Source: CAZBSE01 sp964610385 (lineage in GTDB: Bacteria > Actinomycetota > Humimicrobiia > Humimicrobiales > Humimicrobiaceae). Taken from it: a DNA stretch of 64,000 nucleotides. The stretch lies in NCBI GenBank assembly GCA_964610385.1, contig CAZSXW010000007.1, forward strand, positions 37,632 to 101,631, given 5' to 3'. Position numbers and translations under genes: made by a program. Below are positions 8,632 through 16,159 of the stretch, in pieces. Position 1 is the stretch's first letter. Every line of letters starts with the position of its first letter. The notes beneath the pieces were generated by a model. That model saw only the letters and a program-made list of their open reading frames with translations, had not been told where the DNA came from and made no database searches.

Positions 8632-9372
8632 ATGGGTTTTATTGGTCAGTTAAAGAAATCATTTGCGGTAACGAAAAAGGATTTGTTTATTTTTTATTTA
8701 AAGGGACCCGTAGTAATATCAGGTATACTTATGCCGTCTTTTTTATTTATTGCTTTTGCTTTAGGAAGAAATCTTTCTTTAAGTTTTTTGATACCAGGTC
8801 TGCTGGGCATGGCACTCTTTGTTACTGTCTCGTCCATAGGACCGGTGATAGCGCCCTGGGAAACCAGAATGAAAACTTTTGAAAGGCTAGTTTCGGCACC
8901 TATCACATTGTGGGCAATAATCCTTGGCGATATATTTGCCTCCCTTATGTTTGGTCTGTTTATAACCTTTTTCATTTTTATAATAAGTATTATCTTATTG
9001 GGAGTAGGGATAATAAGTTTAAGCCTGCTGGCGGGTACCATTATTGCGGCTTTTTGCTTTTCTTCTCTGGGCCTGCTGATATCGGCTCCACCTACTGATA
9101 ATCCATCCAATATAATGATGCTCCAGAGCATGATCAAATTCCCGTTGATCTTTATAAGCGGTGTATTCGTTCCTATTGACAATATGGGAAGCTGGAAATT
9201 TATTTCGTATATTTCTCCTCTGACTTATTATACCGATCTGGCCAGGCACTCCATAAGCGGTGTAAGCAATTTTGGTCCTATTGTGGATCTTCCGGTACTT
9301 CTTGGATTTAGTATCCTGTTCTTTACAATTGCTATAGTGTGGCATAAAAAAAGTTTGACAAAGAGATTTTAA
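8632..9372 (+). CDS. ABC-2 type transporter permease
   Basis: 246 residues with about six hydrophobic segments, the size and pattern of ABC-2 membrane subunits (DrrB/NodJ-like). WETRMKTFERLVSAPIT is the conserved amphipathic connecting stretch, and the late FPLIFISGVFVPIDNMG and SPLTYYTDLARHSISG match the family's C-terminal motif. It starts 3 bases after the ATPase gene, with aaggag at the end of that gene as its Shine-Dalgarno sequence. It should form an exporter of a drug, lipid or polysaccharide with the ATPase. Confidence 0.88.
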   Translation: MGFIGQLKKSFAVTKKDLFIFYLKGPVVISGILMPSFLFIAFALGRNLSLSFLIPGLLGMALFVTVSSIGPVIAPWETRMKTFERLVSAPITLWAIILGDIFASLMFGLFITFFIFIISIILLGVGIISLSLLAGTIIAAFCFSSLGLLISAPPTDNPSNIMMLQSMIKFPLIFISGVFVPIDNMGSWKFISYISPLTYYTDLARHSISGVSNFGPIVDLPVLLGFSILFFTIAIVWHKKSLTKRF

Positions 9373-9388
9373 AATAGTGAGGTAGCAA

Positions 9389-9724
9389 GTGAAAGATAAG
9401 GTAGTAATGATGTCAGAAATTTTCAAGGCCCTGGGTGATCCTACCAGACTCAGAATAATAAGAATGCTGGCATCTAAAATGGAAGACAACCTGTGTGTAG
9501 TCGATCTGGCGAAAAAACTCAGTATCACCCAACCTGCTGCGTCCCAGCATATAAAGATTTTAAAAAGTATCGGTATTCTTGAGCCAAATAGGATAGGCTT
9601 TCGCGTATACTATAGTGTAAATGCGGAGGTTTTGAATGAATATAAAGAGGATATCGATAAACTATTTAAAATAGTATTTGAAAAATGCCCCAAATATGGT
9701 AAATGTAAGGGACATAAGGCTTAG
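9389..9724 (+). CDS. ArsR/SmtB family transcriptional regulator
   Basis: 111 residues with a winged helix-turn-helix: FKALGDPTRLRIIRML, then LAKKLSITQPAASQHIKIL (recognition helix) and FRVYYSVN in the wing. ArsR proteins repress their own operon and respond to metals or redox state. The tail FEKCPKYGKCKGHKA has two cysteines and a histidine that could bind a metal (inference); CVVDL near residue 34 adds another Cys. Third gene of the ABC exporter operon, 16 bases behind the permease, with GTG start and an aggta-type Shine-Dalgarno sequence. Confidence 0.87.
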   Translation: MKDKVVMMSEIFKALGDPTRLRIIRMLASKMEDNLCVVDLAKKLSITQPAASQHIKILKSIGILEPNRIGFRVYYSVNAEVLNEYKEDIDKLFKIVFEKCPKYGKCKGHKA

Positions 9725-9821
9725 TTTTATTACTATAGCATATGATCAATTACTTTAGAAATCAAAGCAGCATTGATATGAGAGCAGTTTATAACTAATT
9801 TTTAAAAATTGGAGGTTATGA

Positions 9822-10253
9822 ATGGAAAAAAGCGACCAGGCAATTTCTTTTTTTAATCAGGGATTTAATTGTGCCCAGTCTGTTTTTTCCGCTTTTAGCG
9901 AGAAATTTGGAGTGGACAGGGAACAGGCAAGAATGATAGCAAGCGGGTTTGGAGGCGGCTTTGGAGGATTACAGAAGACCTGTGGTGCTGTGACAGGGGC
10001 AATCATGATGATTGGATGCAGGTTTTTTGATAAAGATAATTTAAAGGATTCCAAAGAGATTGTCTATCAGCACGCCAGAGATTTTATCAGTAAGTTTCGG
10101 AGTAGAAATGGAACTATAAGTTGTCTTGAACTTATCGGAGTCGATTTTAGCACTGAAGAAGGTATGCGGGAAGCGAGAGAAAAAAATCTTTTTGAAAAAA
10201 ATTGTAACAAATATGTCAGGGATGCCTGTGAGATATTGGAAGAGATTATATAA
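9822..10253 (+). CDS. C_GCAxxG_C_C family protein
   Basis: 143 residues. GFNCAQSVFSAF near residue 13 and TCGAVTGAIMMIG near residue 54 are the signature of the C_GCAxxG_C_C family, followed by the later Cys in SCLELIGVD and RDACEIL. The family is widespread in anaerobes; the conserved cysteines suggest metal or Fe-S binding or redox work, but no activity is established to my knowledge. ATG has a strong ggaggt Shine-Dalgarno sequence. The next gene starts 14 bases later. Confidence 0.85.
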   Translation: MEKSDQAISFFNQGFNCAQSVFSAFSEKFGVDREQARMIASGFGGGFGGLQKTCGAVTGAIMMIGCRFFDKDNLKDSKEIVYQHARDFISKFRSRNGTISCLELIGVDFSTEEGMREAREKNLFEKNCNKYVRDACEILEEII

Positions 10254-10267
10254 AAAATCATCCGGTC

Positions 10268-10978
10268 ATGAAAAAAGATAAACAATATAATATAGACAGT
10301 ATAATAAAAAGGTTAAAGTCCTTATCAAATCCTGAAGCAATTAAGGGAATGGCCAGATTCGGTATCAATCCGGAAAGAAATCTGGGCACATCAATACCGC
10401 AGTTAAGGAAAACTGCAAAAGAGTTAGGAAGGGATCACGAGTTAGCCCTGGATCTGTGGTCAACGGGTATACATGATGCCAGGATACTTGCAGGCATGAT
10501 AGATGAACCGGACGACGTCTCAGAAAAGCAGATGGAGCAGTGGGCAGGGGATTTTGATTCCTGGGATGTCTGTGACCAGGTATGCATGAATCTTTTTAAA
10601 AAGTCACCTATTGTGTATGAGAAGGCAGTTGAATGGAGTAAAAGAGACAAAGAATTTGTAAAAAGGGCGGGATTTGCACTTATGGCAGTTCTTGCTGTAG
10701 GGGATAAAAAAGCAGGTGATGATAAATTCATTAAGTTTTTACCGTATATTAAAAAAGAATCAACCGATGGTAGAAATTATGTAAAAAAGGCAGTCAACTG
10801 GGCTTTAAGGCAGATAGGTAAGCGAAATCTTAATCTCAATAAGATAGCTATCAAGACAGGAGAAGAGATTTATAATATTGATTCCAAAAGTGCAAAATGG
10901 ATCGCCTCAGATGCCTTAAGAGAGCTTAAAAGCAAAGAGGTGCAAAAGAGACTGACTGATAAGGAAAGGAGACAATAA
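10268..10978 (+). CDS. DNA alkylation repair protein (AlkD-like HEAT repeat)
   Basis: 236 residues, all-helical. ARFGINPERNLGTSIPQLR near residue 25 and the SWDVCDQVC motif near residue 98 belong to the AlkD-like family, whose HEAT-like repeats remove N3- and N7-alkylated purines from DNA without base flipping. KRAGFALMAVLAV and NYVKKAVNWALRQIGKRN are further family motifs; the Trp and Asp residues used by AlkD have counterparts. Two bases separate it from the DUF3795 gene behind it, so they are co-transcribed. Confidence 0.85.
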   Translation: MKKDKQYNIDSIIKRLKSLSNPEAIKGMARFGINPERNLGTSIPQLRKTAKELGRDHELALDLWSTGIHDARILAGMIDEPDDVSEKQMEQWAGDFDSWDVCDQVCMNLFKKSPIVYEKAVEWSKRDKEFVKRAGFALMAVLAVGDKKAGDDKFIKFLPYIKKESTDGRNYVKKAVNWALRQIGKRNLNLNKIAIKTGEEIYNIDSKSAKWIASDALRELKSKEVQKRLTDKERRQ

Positions 10979-10980
10979 AT

Positions 10981-11442
10981 ATGTCGGATCAAAAATCAAT
11001 AATTGCATACTGCGGTCTTTTCTGCAGCGAGTGTTTCAGTCATACTGGAAGGATTGCTGATCTTGCAAGGGATCTGAGAAAGGAACTCAGGCAGGAAAGG
11101 TTTGATAAAACCGCAGAATCATTATCTGCTCTTTCATTTTTTAAAATTTTTAATAAGTATCCCGACTGTTATGAAGTATTGGGTGCTATGGTCAGGCTTA
11201 GATGTAAAAAAGGCTGCAGGGAAGGCGGAGGAGATCCCTTCTGTGCTGTAAGGAGATGCTGTGTGAAGAAAGGATTTGAAGGCTGCTGGCAGTGTGATGA
11301 TTTTGAGGACTGCAGAAAGATGGATTTCCTGAAGACAAATCATGGTGATGCGCATATAAAAAATTTGAGGAAGATAAGAAAAAAAGGAAAAAAAGAATTT
11401 CTTAAAGGTAAAAAGTACTGGTATTCAAAAATTAAGTCCTAA
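10981..11442 (+). CDS. DUF3795 cysteine-rich protein (copy 1)
   Basis: 153 residues. YCGLFCSECFSHTGRI at the start and CCVKKGFEGCWQCDDFEDC later are the DUF3795 pattern; cysteines come in pairs suited to binding zinc or an Fe-S cluster. Function unknown. It follows the AlkD-like gene by 2 bases with a strong ggagac Shine-Dalgarno sequence. Two more family members lie at 14281 and 14673. Confidence 0.85.
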   Translation: MSDQKSIIAYCGLFCSECFSHTGRIADLARDLRKELRQERFDKTAESLSALSFFKIFNKYPDCYEVLGAMVRLRCKKGCREGGGDPFCAVRRCCVKKGFEGCWQCDDFEDCRKMDFLKTNHGDAHIKNLRKIRKKGKKEFLKGKKYWYSKIKS

Positions 11443-11457
11443 TTCTTGAGATAGTGT

Positions 11458-11552
11458 GGAGAGATGGCTGAGATGGTCGAAAGCGCTCGACTCGAAATCG
11501 AGTGTACCGCTGAAAAGTGGTACCGTGGGTTCGAATCCCACTCTCTCCGCCA
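11458..11552 (+). tRNA. tRNA-Ser (anticodon CGA)
   Basis: A 95-nt class II tRNA. Acceptor stem GGAGAGA (11458-11464) pairs with TCTCTCC (11542-11548), then discriminator G and an encoded CCA. The anticodon stem ctcga/tcgag encloses loop ctCGAaa, giving CGA. The variable arm is long and the T-arm is GTGGG TTCGAAT CCCAC. The acceptor stem is identical to that of tRNA-Ser(GGA), but this copy has no duplicated 3' end. Confidence 0.97.
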
Positions 11553-11631
11553 GTTAAAAAAGAAAGATCTGGCTCATTATTGTTAAAGCTTGCTTAATTT
11601 TTATAATTATAAATTTTTAGAGAGTATTCAA

Positions 11632-12300
11632 ATGAGCACATATATAGTAATGAAGATACTTGAATCAGCTCCGAACAGGTATGATAGGGGTATTAGTATT
11701 CTTACTTTTGGAAGGCTGGAAAAAATATATGACCGGTTGACTTCTCATATTAAAAGGAGACAGAGTGTCTTTGATATTGGCTGCGGAACGGGAACATTGA
11801 CGATAAGGGCTGCCTTAAAGGGTGCAAGAGTAAAGGGTATTGATATTAATCCTCAGATGTTGGAAATTGCACAAAAGAGAGCAAATGAAGCAAATCTTGA
11901 AAAAAATATAAAGTTATGCGAGATGGGTGTTGCAGAGATTGGGAATGAGGAAACAGGTAGTTATAGCGCTGTGATGAGCAGTCTGTGTTTCTCTGAACTG
12001 ACCCAGGATGAGTTAAATTATGCCTTGAAAGAGGTAAAAAGAATATTAAATCCGGGAGGTCTTTTACTGATTGCGGATGAAGCTGTACCGAAAAATCCAT
12101 TAAAAAGGGTAGGTAATTGGCTGATCAGATTTCCTCTTATGATAATTACCTATATATTTACCCAGACTATTACAAGGGCGATAAGAGATTTACCCCGGAA
12201 AATAAGAGAAGCAGGTTTTATTATAGAATCCATTAGATTGAGCGGGATGGAGGATTTCATAGAAATAGTGGCAAAAAAGCCTAAGGGAATAATAAAATGA
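11632..12300 (+). CDS. SAM-dependent methyltransferase of the HgcAB-like unit (CpaM-like)
   Basis: A class I methyltransferase of 222 residues. Motif I is VFDIGCGTGTLTIRA near residue 52, motif II GARVKGIDINPQML, and motif post-I/IV LKEVKRILNPGGLLLIADEA. A hydrophobic stretch near residues 160-180 could touch the membrane. I chose ATG 11632; a TTG at 11590 would add 14 residues. Its stop overlaps the start of the corrinoid/ferredoxin gene by 4 bases (ATGA), so the two are translationally coupled. From memory, a family called corrinoid protein-associated methyltransferase (CpaM) occupies this position; I infer that this is a member. It may methylate, or be served by, the corrinoid protein. Confidence 0.82.
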   Translation: MSTYIVMKILESAPNRYDRGISILTFGRLEKIYDRLTSHIKRRQSVFDIGCGTGTLTIRAALKGARVKGIDINPQMLEIAQKRANEANLEKNIKLCEMGVAEIGNEETGSYSAVMSSLCFSELTQDELNYALKEVKRILNPGGLLLIADEAVPKNPLKRVGNWLIRFPLMIITYIFTQTITRAIRDLPRKIREAGFIIESIRLSGMEDFIEIVAKKPKGIIK

Positions 12301-13469
12301 ATTTTTTTAAATATGTCATTATAAACATCATTGGAACCCTTTTGAGGGGTTTCCCTCTTCCATGTAAAACAGGCTTGATTAAAATAGGAAAACCAGGTAA
12401 AGATTCTCCTGTTTTTATAACCGGCAACTATTGTGTGACTGTAGAGAGGGTAAAAAGAGCACTTGTGAAAAATACCATAGATTGCTATCTGCTTATTGCT
12501 AACAGCAGGGGTATTAACGTATGGTGTTCCGCAGCGGGTGGTCATTTCACAAATCATGATGTTATATCTGTTCTAAAAACCAGCGGAATTGAGAAGCTCG
12601 CGAATCGCAGGAACGCAATACTACCTCAGCTTGCAGCAGCAGGAATTGAAGCAAAGGTAATAAAGGAAAAAACGGGATGGAATATAATCTGGGGGCCCGT
12701 TTATACAGAAAACATACCTGATTTCATCAGAAACAATTTTAAAAAAACTCCAGAGATGAGAGATGTTAAGTTTCCTTTAATGCAAAGAATAGAGATAAGT
12801 GTTATGTGGGCTTTCCCTTTTTCGATAATAGTGGCTTTTATTGCATTTCTATTCTGGCGTGAGATGCTGCTGCCTTTAGTTCTTCTTACATGGATTTTAC
12901 CGTTTTTAATCTTCATGTTGTTTCCTCTTTATTCTGGTTTATTAAATCCCAGGAGGAGAGGGGTAGGTTTCAGCAGATACACCGTTATTTTTGAGTTCGC
13001 CCGTGTTCCTCTAATTTTAGAGGGGATTTTTATTTTCTGTCTCATTCTTTACAGCGTACTGGTTGGGACATTTAGCTTAAACTTTATTTTACGCTGGGGG
13101 TTTGCCTCGCTGGTTATTATCCTTTTGATAAGCATTGATCTGATGGGAAGCACTCCCGTGTACAAGAGCGGGTTGCATGAAGATCGGCTTTTAAAAGTAA
13201 TTTTAGATGAAGAGAAGTGCATAGGCTGCGGCATCTGCGAGCAGGTCTGCCCGAGGAACTGCTATGAAATGGATAAAGACAGGCATATTGCAGTAATGCC
13301 GGGAGCGGATAAGTGTGTTCAATGTGGTGCATGCATAGTTCAGTGCACCGTCGATGCATTGTATTTTGGAAGCCCCAAAGGTGAGATAATAAATCCAGAG
13401 GTTATCAGAAAATTCAAATTAAACCTTTTGGGCAAGCGTCTTGCGAGAGGAGGAAAGAATGGAAAGTAA
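12297..13469 (+). CDS. Fused HgcA-HgcB-like corrinoid/ferredoxin membrane protein
   Basis: 390 residues in three parts. Residues 1-150: corrinoid-binding domain with ITGNYCVTVERV and the cap-helix motif INVWCSAAGG, whose Cys77 corresponds to the cobalt-ligating Cys of HgcA. Residues about 155-290: hydrophobic membrane part with four to five helices, ending in the HgcA-like IDLMGSTPVYKSG. Residues 300-390: a two-cluster ferredoxin like HgcB, with Cys308/311/314/318 and Cys340/343/346/350. HgcA and HgcB, normally separate, methylate mercury; fused homologues are known from Thermococcales and Thermotogae and, as I recall, those tested did not methylate mercury. The C-terminal Cys pair of HgcB is absent and the cap helix differs from NVWCAAGK. 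The gene overlaps both neighbouring methyltransferase genes. Likely role: corrinoid methyl transfer at the membrane with ferredoxin re-reduction; substrate unknown. Confidence 0.85.
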   Translation: MNFFKYVIINIIGTLLRGFPLPCKTGLIKIGKPGKDSPVFITGNYCVTVERVKRALVKNTIDCYLLIANSRGINVWCSAAGGHFTNHDVISVLKTSGIEKLANRRNAILPQLAAAGIEAKVIKEKTGWNIIWGPVYTENIPDFIRNNFKKTPEMRDVKFPLMQRIEISVMWAFPFSIIVAFIAFLFWREMLLPLVLLTWILPFLIFMLFPLYSGLLNPRRRGVGFSRYTVIFEFARVPLILEGIFIFCLILYSVLVGTFSLNFILRWGFASLVIILLISIDLMGSTPVYKSGLHEDRLLKVILDEEKCIGCGICEQVCPRNCYEMDKDRHIAVMPGADKCVQCGACIVQCTVDALYFGSPKGEIINPEVIRKFKLNLLGKRLARGGKNGK

Positions 13470-14274
13470 AAGAAAATCACTGCAAAAAGACACTTCAGAA
13501 CCAGAATTTTCTTATTTTGAATTGCAGTCATACTGGGGCGGTACAAAACATTACGGAGGATTAAAAGCTACAAGAGAACTGATTGAGCTATTAGGTCTAA
13601 GAGAAGACAAATATGTGCTTGATATTGGCTGCGGTGTTGGAGCGACTGCCTGTTATATTGCAAAGAGGTATGGCTGCAAGGTAGTGGGTATTGATATTTC
13701 CGATAAAATGCTTGATTGGGCGAAGAAGAGAGCAAAAAGAGAGAAAGTAGAGCAGAAAGTTGAATTCAGGGTAGCAGATGCGAGAGCTCTCCCTTTCAAG
13801 GACGATATTTTCGATGCAGTTATTTGCGAATCTGTGACAGCATTTGTAGAGGATAAGCGTAAAGCAGTAAGTGAGTATGCACGAGTAACAAAACCGGAAG
13901 GGTGTATCGGATTTAATGAGGGAACATGGCTAAATGAAAAACCTCCACAGGATTTGGTTGAATATTTATCTCTTGCTACAGGTGTAAAAAAGATGTTGAC
14001 TTGTAACGGTTGGGTTAGACTGCTGGAGAATTCCGGATTGAGGCTGAAGGAAGCAAGGATTTACAAAATCAATAATATAAGTCAGCTGATTAATGAAATG
14101 AGGCAATTAAGTCTTAGAGATTTTTTAGTAGGCTGGAGCAGGTTTATATCTCTATTTATCAAGAGTTCATCTTTTAGAAAACATTTAAAAAAATTATGGC
14201 CTGGTTCCAAAAATATCAGAAACATGTTCAGATATATAGGATATGGCATATATGTTGGAGATTTAAAAGCGTAA
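13459..14274 (+). CDS. SAM-dependent methyltransferase, second of the HgcAB-like unit
   Basis: 271 residues from ATG 13459, chosen because agaggagga stands directly upstream; a TTG at 13441 is an alternative. Motif I is VLDIGCGVGATACYIA, motif II CKVVGIDISDKML, and ARALPFKDDIFDAVICE is the UbiE/Coq5-type motif IV region. The N-terminal YFELQSYWGGTKHYGG precedes the fold. It overlaps the corrinoid/ferredoxin gene by 11 bases. The family methylates small molecules or lipids; acceptor unknown. Its tight coupling to a corrinoid protein suggests work on the same methyl route (inference). Confidence 0.83.
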   Translation: MESKRKSLQKDTSEPEFSYFELQSYWGGTKHYGGLKATRELIELLGLREDKYVLDIGCGVGATACYIAKRYGCKVVGIDISDKMLDWAKKRAKREKVEQKVEFRVADARALPFKDDIFDAVICESVTAFVEDKRKAVSEYARVTKPEGCIGFNEGTWLNEKPPQDLVEYLSLATGVKKMLTCNGWVRLLENSGLRLKEARIYKINNISQLINEMRQLSLRDFLVGWSRFISLFIKSSSFRKHLKKLWPGSKNIRNMFRYIGYGIYVGDLKA

Positions 14275-14280
14275 TTGATT

Positions 14281-14676
14281 ATGGAACAAAAACTAATCGC
14301 TCCCTGCGGCATGAACTGCTGGATCTGCTATGCCTATTTGCGAGAAAAGAATAAATGCCCTGGATGTAGATTTTTTGATGCGAAAGAACCAGTCAGTATT
14401 GCCAGATGTAAAATTAAAAACTGCGAATTTATTCTAAATGGTAAAGTGAAATTCTGCTTTGAATGTGACAATTTCCCATGCAAGAACTTGAAACATTTGG
14501 ACAAAAGGTACAGAACTAAATACAAGATGAGTGAAATAGAAAATCTTGAATATATCAAGAAAAATGGCATAAGAAAATTTATAAGAAATGAGAAAATAAG
14601 ATGGTCATGTCCAAAATGCGGTGGAACTATTTGTGTACATAAAGGATATTGTTTTAATTGCGGAGAAAAAATATGA
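14281..14676 (+). CDS. DUF3795 cysteine-rich protein (copy 2)
   Basis: 131 residues. APCGMNCWICYAYLREKN and CPGCRFF open the protein, CFECDNFPCKNL follows, and the end carries a zinc ribbon (CPKCGGTI with CFNCGEKI). This matches DUF3795 plus a C-terminal ribbon. It starts 6 bases after the methyltransferase stop; I use ATG 14281 rather than the TTG at 14275. Its stop overlaps the ATG of the next DUF3795 gene. The place in the operon suggests a part in the corrinoid/methyltransferase unit, but function is unknown. Confidence 0.82.
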   Translation: MEQKLIAPCGMNCWICYAYLREKNKCPGCRFFDAKEPVSIARCKIKNCEFILNGKVKFCFECDNFPCKNLKHLDKRYRTKYKMSEIENLEYIKKNGIRKFIRNEKIRWSCPKCGGTICVHKGYCFNCGEKI

Positions 14677-15020
14677 ATCCAAAAAAACTCGTTGGCTGTT
14701 GTGGCGCATATTGTAAGACTTGCAAACCATTTATTGATGGGGTTTGCAAAGGATGTAAAATTGGCTATGATGCAGGAGAAAGAGATATCAACAAAGCCAA
14801 ATGTAAAATCAAATTGTGTTGTTTTAGGGATAATAAATTTGATACCTGTGCCGATTGTTCTAAATTAGATTCATGCAGCATTATTGGCGGTTTGTATATC
14901 AAGAATGGGTATAAATACAAGAAGTACAAACAGTCTATTGAATTCATAAAGAAAAACGGATATCCAAAATTTATCAAATTGGCAGACAAATGGAAATGCG
15001 CATACGGTAAATTGAATTGA
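14673..15020 (+). CDS. DUF3795 cysteine-rich protein (copy 3)
   Basis: 115 residues beginning MNPKKLVGCCGAYCKTC, then GVCKGCKIGYD, CKIKLCCF and CADCSKLDSC: a DUF3795 protein with about twelve cysteines in CxxC-like pairs. ATG 14673 overlaps the stop of copy 2 (atga). Last gene of the five-gene unit that starts at 11632. Metal or cluster binding is likely from the cysteines; activity unknown. Confidence 0.82.
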   Translation: MNPKKLVGCCGAYCKTCKPFIDGVCKGCKIGYDAGERDINKAKCKIKLCCFRDNKFDTCADCSKLDSCSIIGGLYIKNGYKYKKYKQSIEFIKKNGYPKFIKLADKWKCAYGKLN

Positions 15021-15153
15021 AAATAACTTGCAGCCAAAATAGTTCCGCCCCTTGAGTCAATCACGCGCAAAGTCGGTTCAGATTTTTTCAAATATACACC
15101 GCCAGTGATAACGATTCGAACCTCTGTATTTATCATCCGGCGGAGCAGGGGTC

Positions 15154-15447
15154 TTAAAGAAAAAGATTATCGTCTCTCTTATCTATGCGGTACTTAAAGA
15201 TATGGTAAATTGCCAGGCAGATACCGCCAATTAAGGTTACAGCGAGCACCTCGCTTATAATAAAGAACGGCCAGGCAGGAATATCTATGCCATTTACTGT
15301 ATCCATGATTTCACCCATGTTCATAAGTATAGAAAAAGGCATGGCAAATAAAATGATAGGAGCTGAAAGCCCTGCAAAACATATCCAGAGAATTTTCTGC
15401 ACGTTTTTTAGTTTTTTTTCCTTTATAGTTATAGTTTCCGTGGTCAT
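15154..15447 (-). CDS. Small membrane protein with two helices, partner of PadR regulator
   Basis: 97 residues with a charged N-terminus (TITIKEKKLKN) and two hydrophobic segments (WICFAGLSAPIILFAM and FFIISEVLAVTLIGGICLAIY). I do not recognise the family. It starts 2 bases after the PadR gene stop, so it is in the same operon. Small two-helix proteins behind PadR genes often are envelope or transporter components controlled by that regulator (inference). Confidence 0.65.
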   Translation of the reverse strand: MTTETITIKEKKLKNVQKILWICFAGLSAPIILFAMPFSILMNMGEIMDTVNGIDIPAWPFFIISEVLAVTLIGGICLAIYHIFKYRIDKRDDNLFL

Positions 15448-15449
15448 AA

Positions 15450-15845
15450 TTATTTCCTTTCTTGATTACTTTTTATTAAATTGTTTTTTTGAATAAGACC
15501 GGCAACAACTGGATGCTGAAAAACCTTAATATTCCGAGAGATAAAATGGCTTAGAAGTTTTTGCCCGAGATCGGTTAGATAAAAGTATCGACGGTCAGGT
15601 CCGATATCAGATTGCCGTATTTCACTGTCAATCACCCCGGACTCCGCTAAACGATAGAGGGCGCGGTAAATACTATTCTCATCAGCATTGATTATGTTCT
15701 GACTTAGTTCGGAAAGGAGCCCTTTTACTTCACGTGGGTAAGCTTTTCGTCGGGATAATAGGAGGAGCAGCCAGAAACTGAGAAGTCCTTTCTTGTATGT
15801 TTCTTCCCATTGAGCAAGTAGTGCTTCAAGATTATTTTTATTCAT
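15450..15845 (-). CDS. PadR family transcriptional regulator
   Basis: 131 residues from ATG 15845, which has ggaga eight bases upstream; an upstream TTG would add 18 hydrophobic residues that do not fit the family. LLSFWLLLLLSRRKAYPREVKGLL is followed by the winged-helix segment NSIYRALYRLAESGVID and the wing DRRYFYLTDLGQKLL, as in PadR. The family represses stress or exporter genes and responds to hydrophobic ligands. A perfect palindrome just upstream (15875-15897) is the likely operator, implying self-regulation together with the small membrane protein gene. Confidence 0.85.
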   Translation of the reverse strand: MNKNNLEALLAQWEETYKKGLLSFWLLLLLSRRKAYPREVKGLLSELSQNIINADENSIYRALYRLAESGVIDSEIRQSDIGPDRRYFYLTDLGQKLLSHFISRNIKVFQHPVVAGLIQKNNLIKSNQERK

Positions 15846-15874
15846 AAGCAATCTCCATAAGTAAAATACAAATA

Positions 15875-15897
15875 GTATTATACTAGAAGTATAATAC
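15875..15897. promoter_or_regulatory. Perfect operator palindrome upstream of padR
   Basis: GTATTATACT (15875-15884) and its exact reverse complement AGTATAATAC (15888-15897) are separated by AGA. It lies 30 bases before the PadR start codon. PadR and related winged-helix dimers bind such sites. Confidence 0.75.
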
Positions 15898-15919
15898 ATA
15901 TGAATTATAATGTCAATAA

Positions 15920-15973
15920 ATATTTTTTACAGGATTTGATAAGACGAATTGAATAGAAAACTGAGAAGTCTGC
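15920..15973 (+). repeat. Dispersed repeat, copy 2
   Basis: Related to 7483-7533 in the tRNA-Ser insert with about 40 of 52 matching positions, including ggatttga, aagacg and agtctgc. It lies in the gap between padR and the acetyltransferase gene, with no tRNA fragment beside it. Confidence 0.5.
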
Positions 15974-16159
15974 TTTTAATTGAAATAGTAGTATACATTA
16001 AATACCCGCATATACTAAATAACCACAATTTGATAAAATCAATCAACGAATACTCTGGATATATCTTTTCACTTAGGGCCTAAAAAATATAAAAATGTTG
16101 GGGACGACTTATAATAAAATTTGAATGGTTGAGAAATATAGGTTCAAGGAGTGTGATTA

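Noticed and set aside
14765..15136. 123-codon minus-strand frame over the third DUF3795 gene
   Set aside because: Mostly antisense to a clear gene. The 116 bases outside it give protein-like sequence but no recognised family and no Shine-Dalgarno sequence; 15021-15153 is left without a call.
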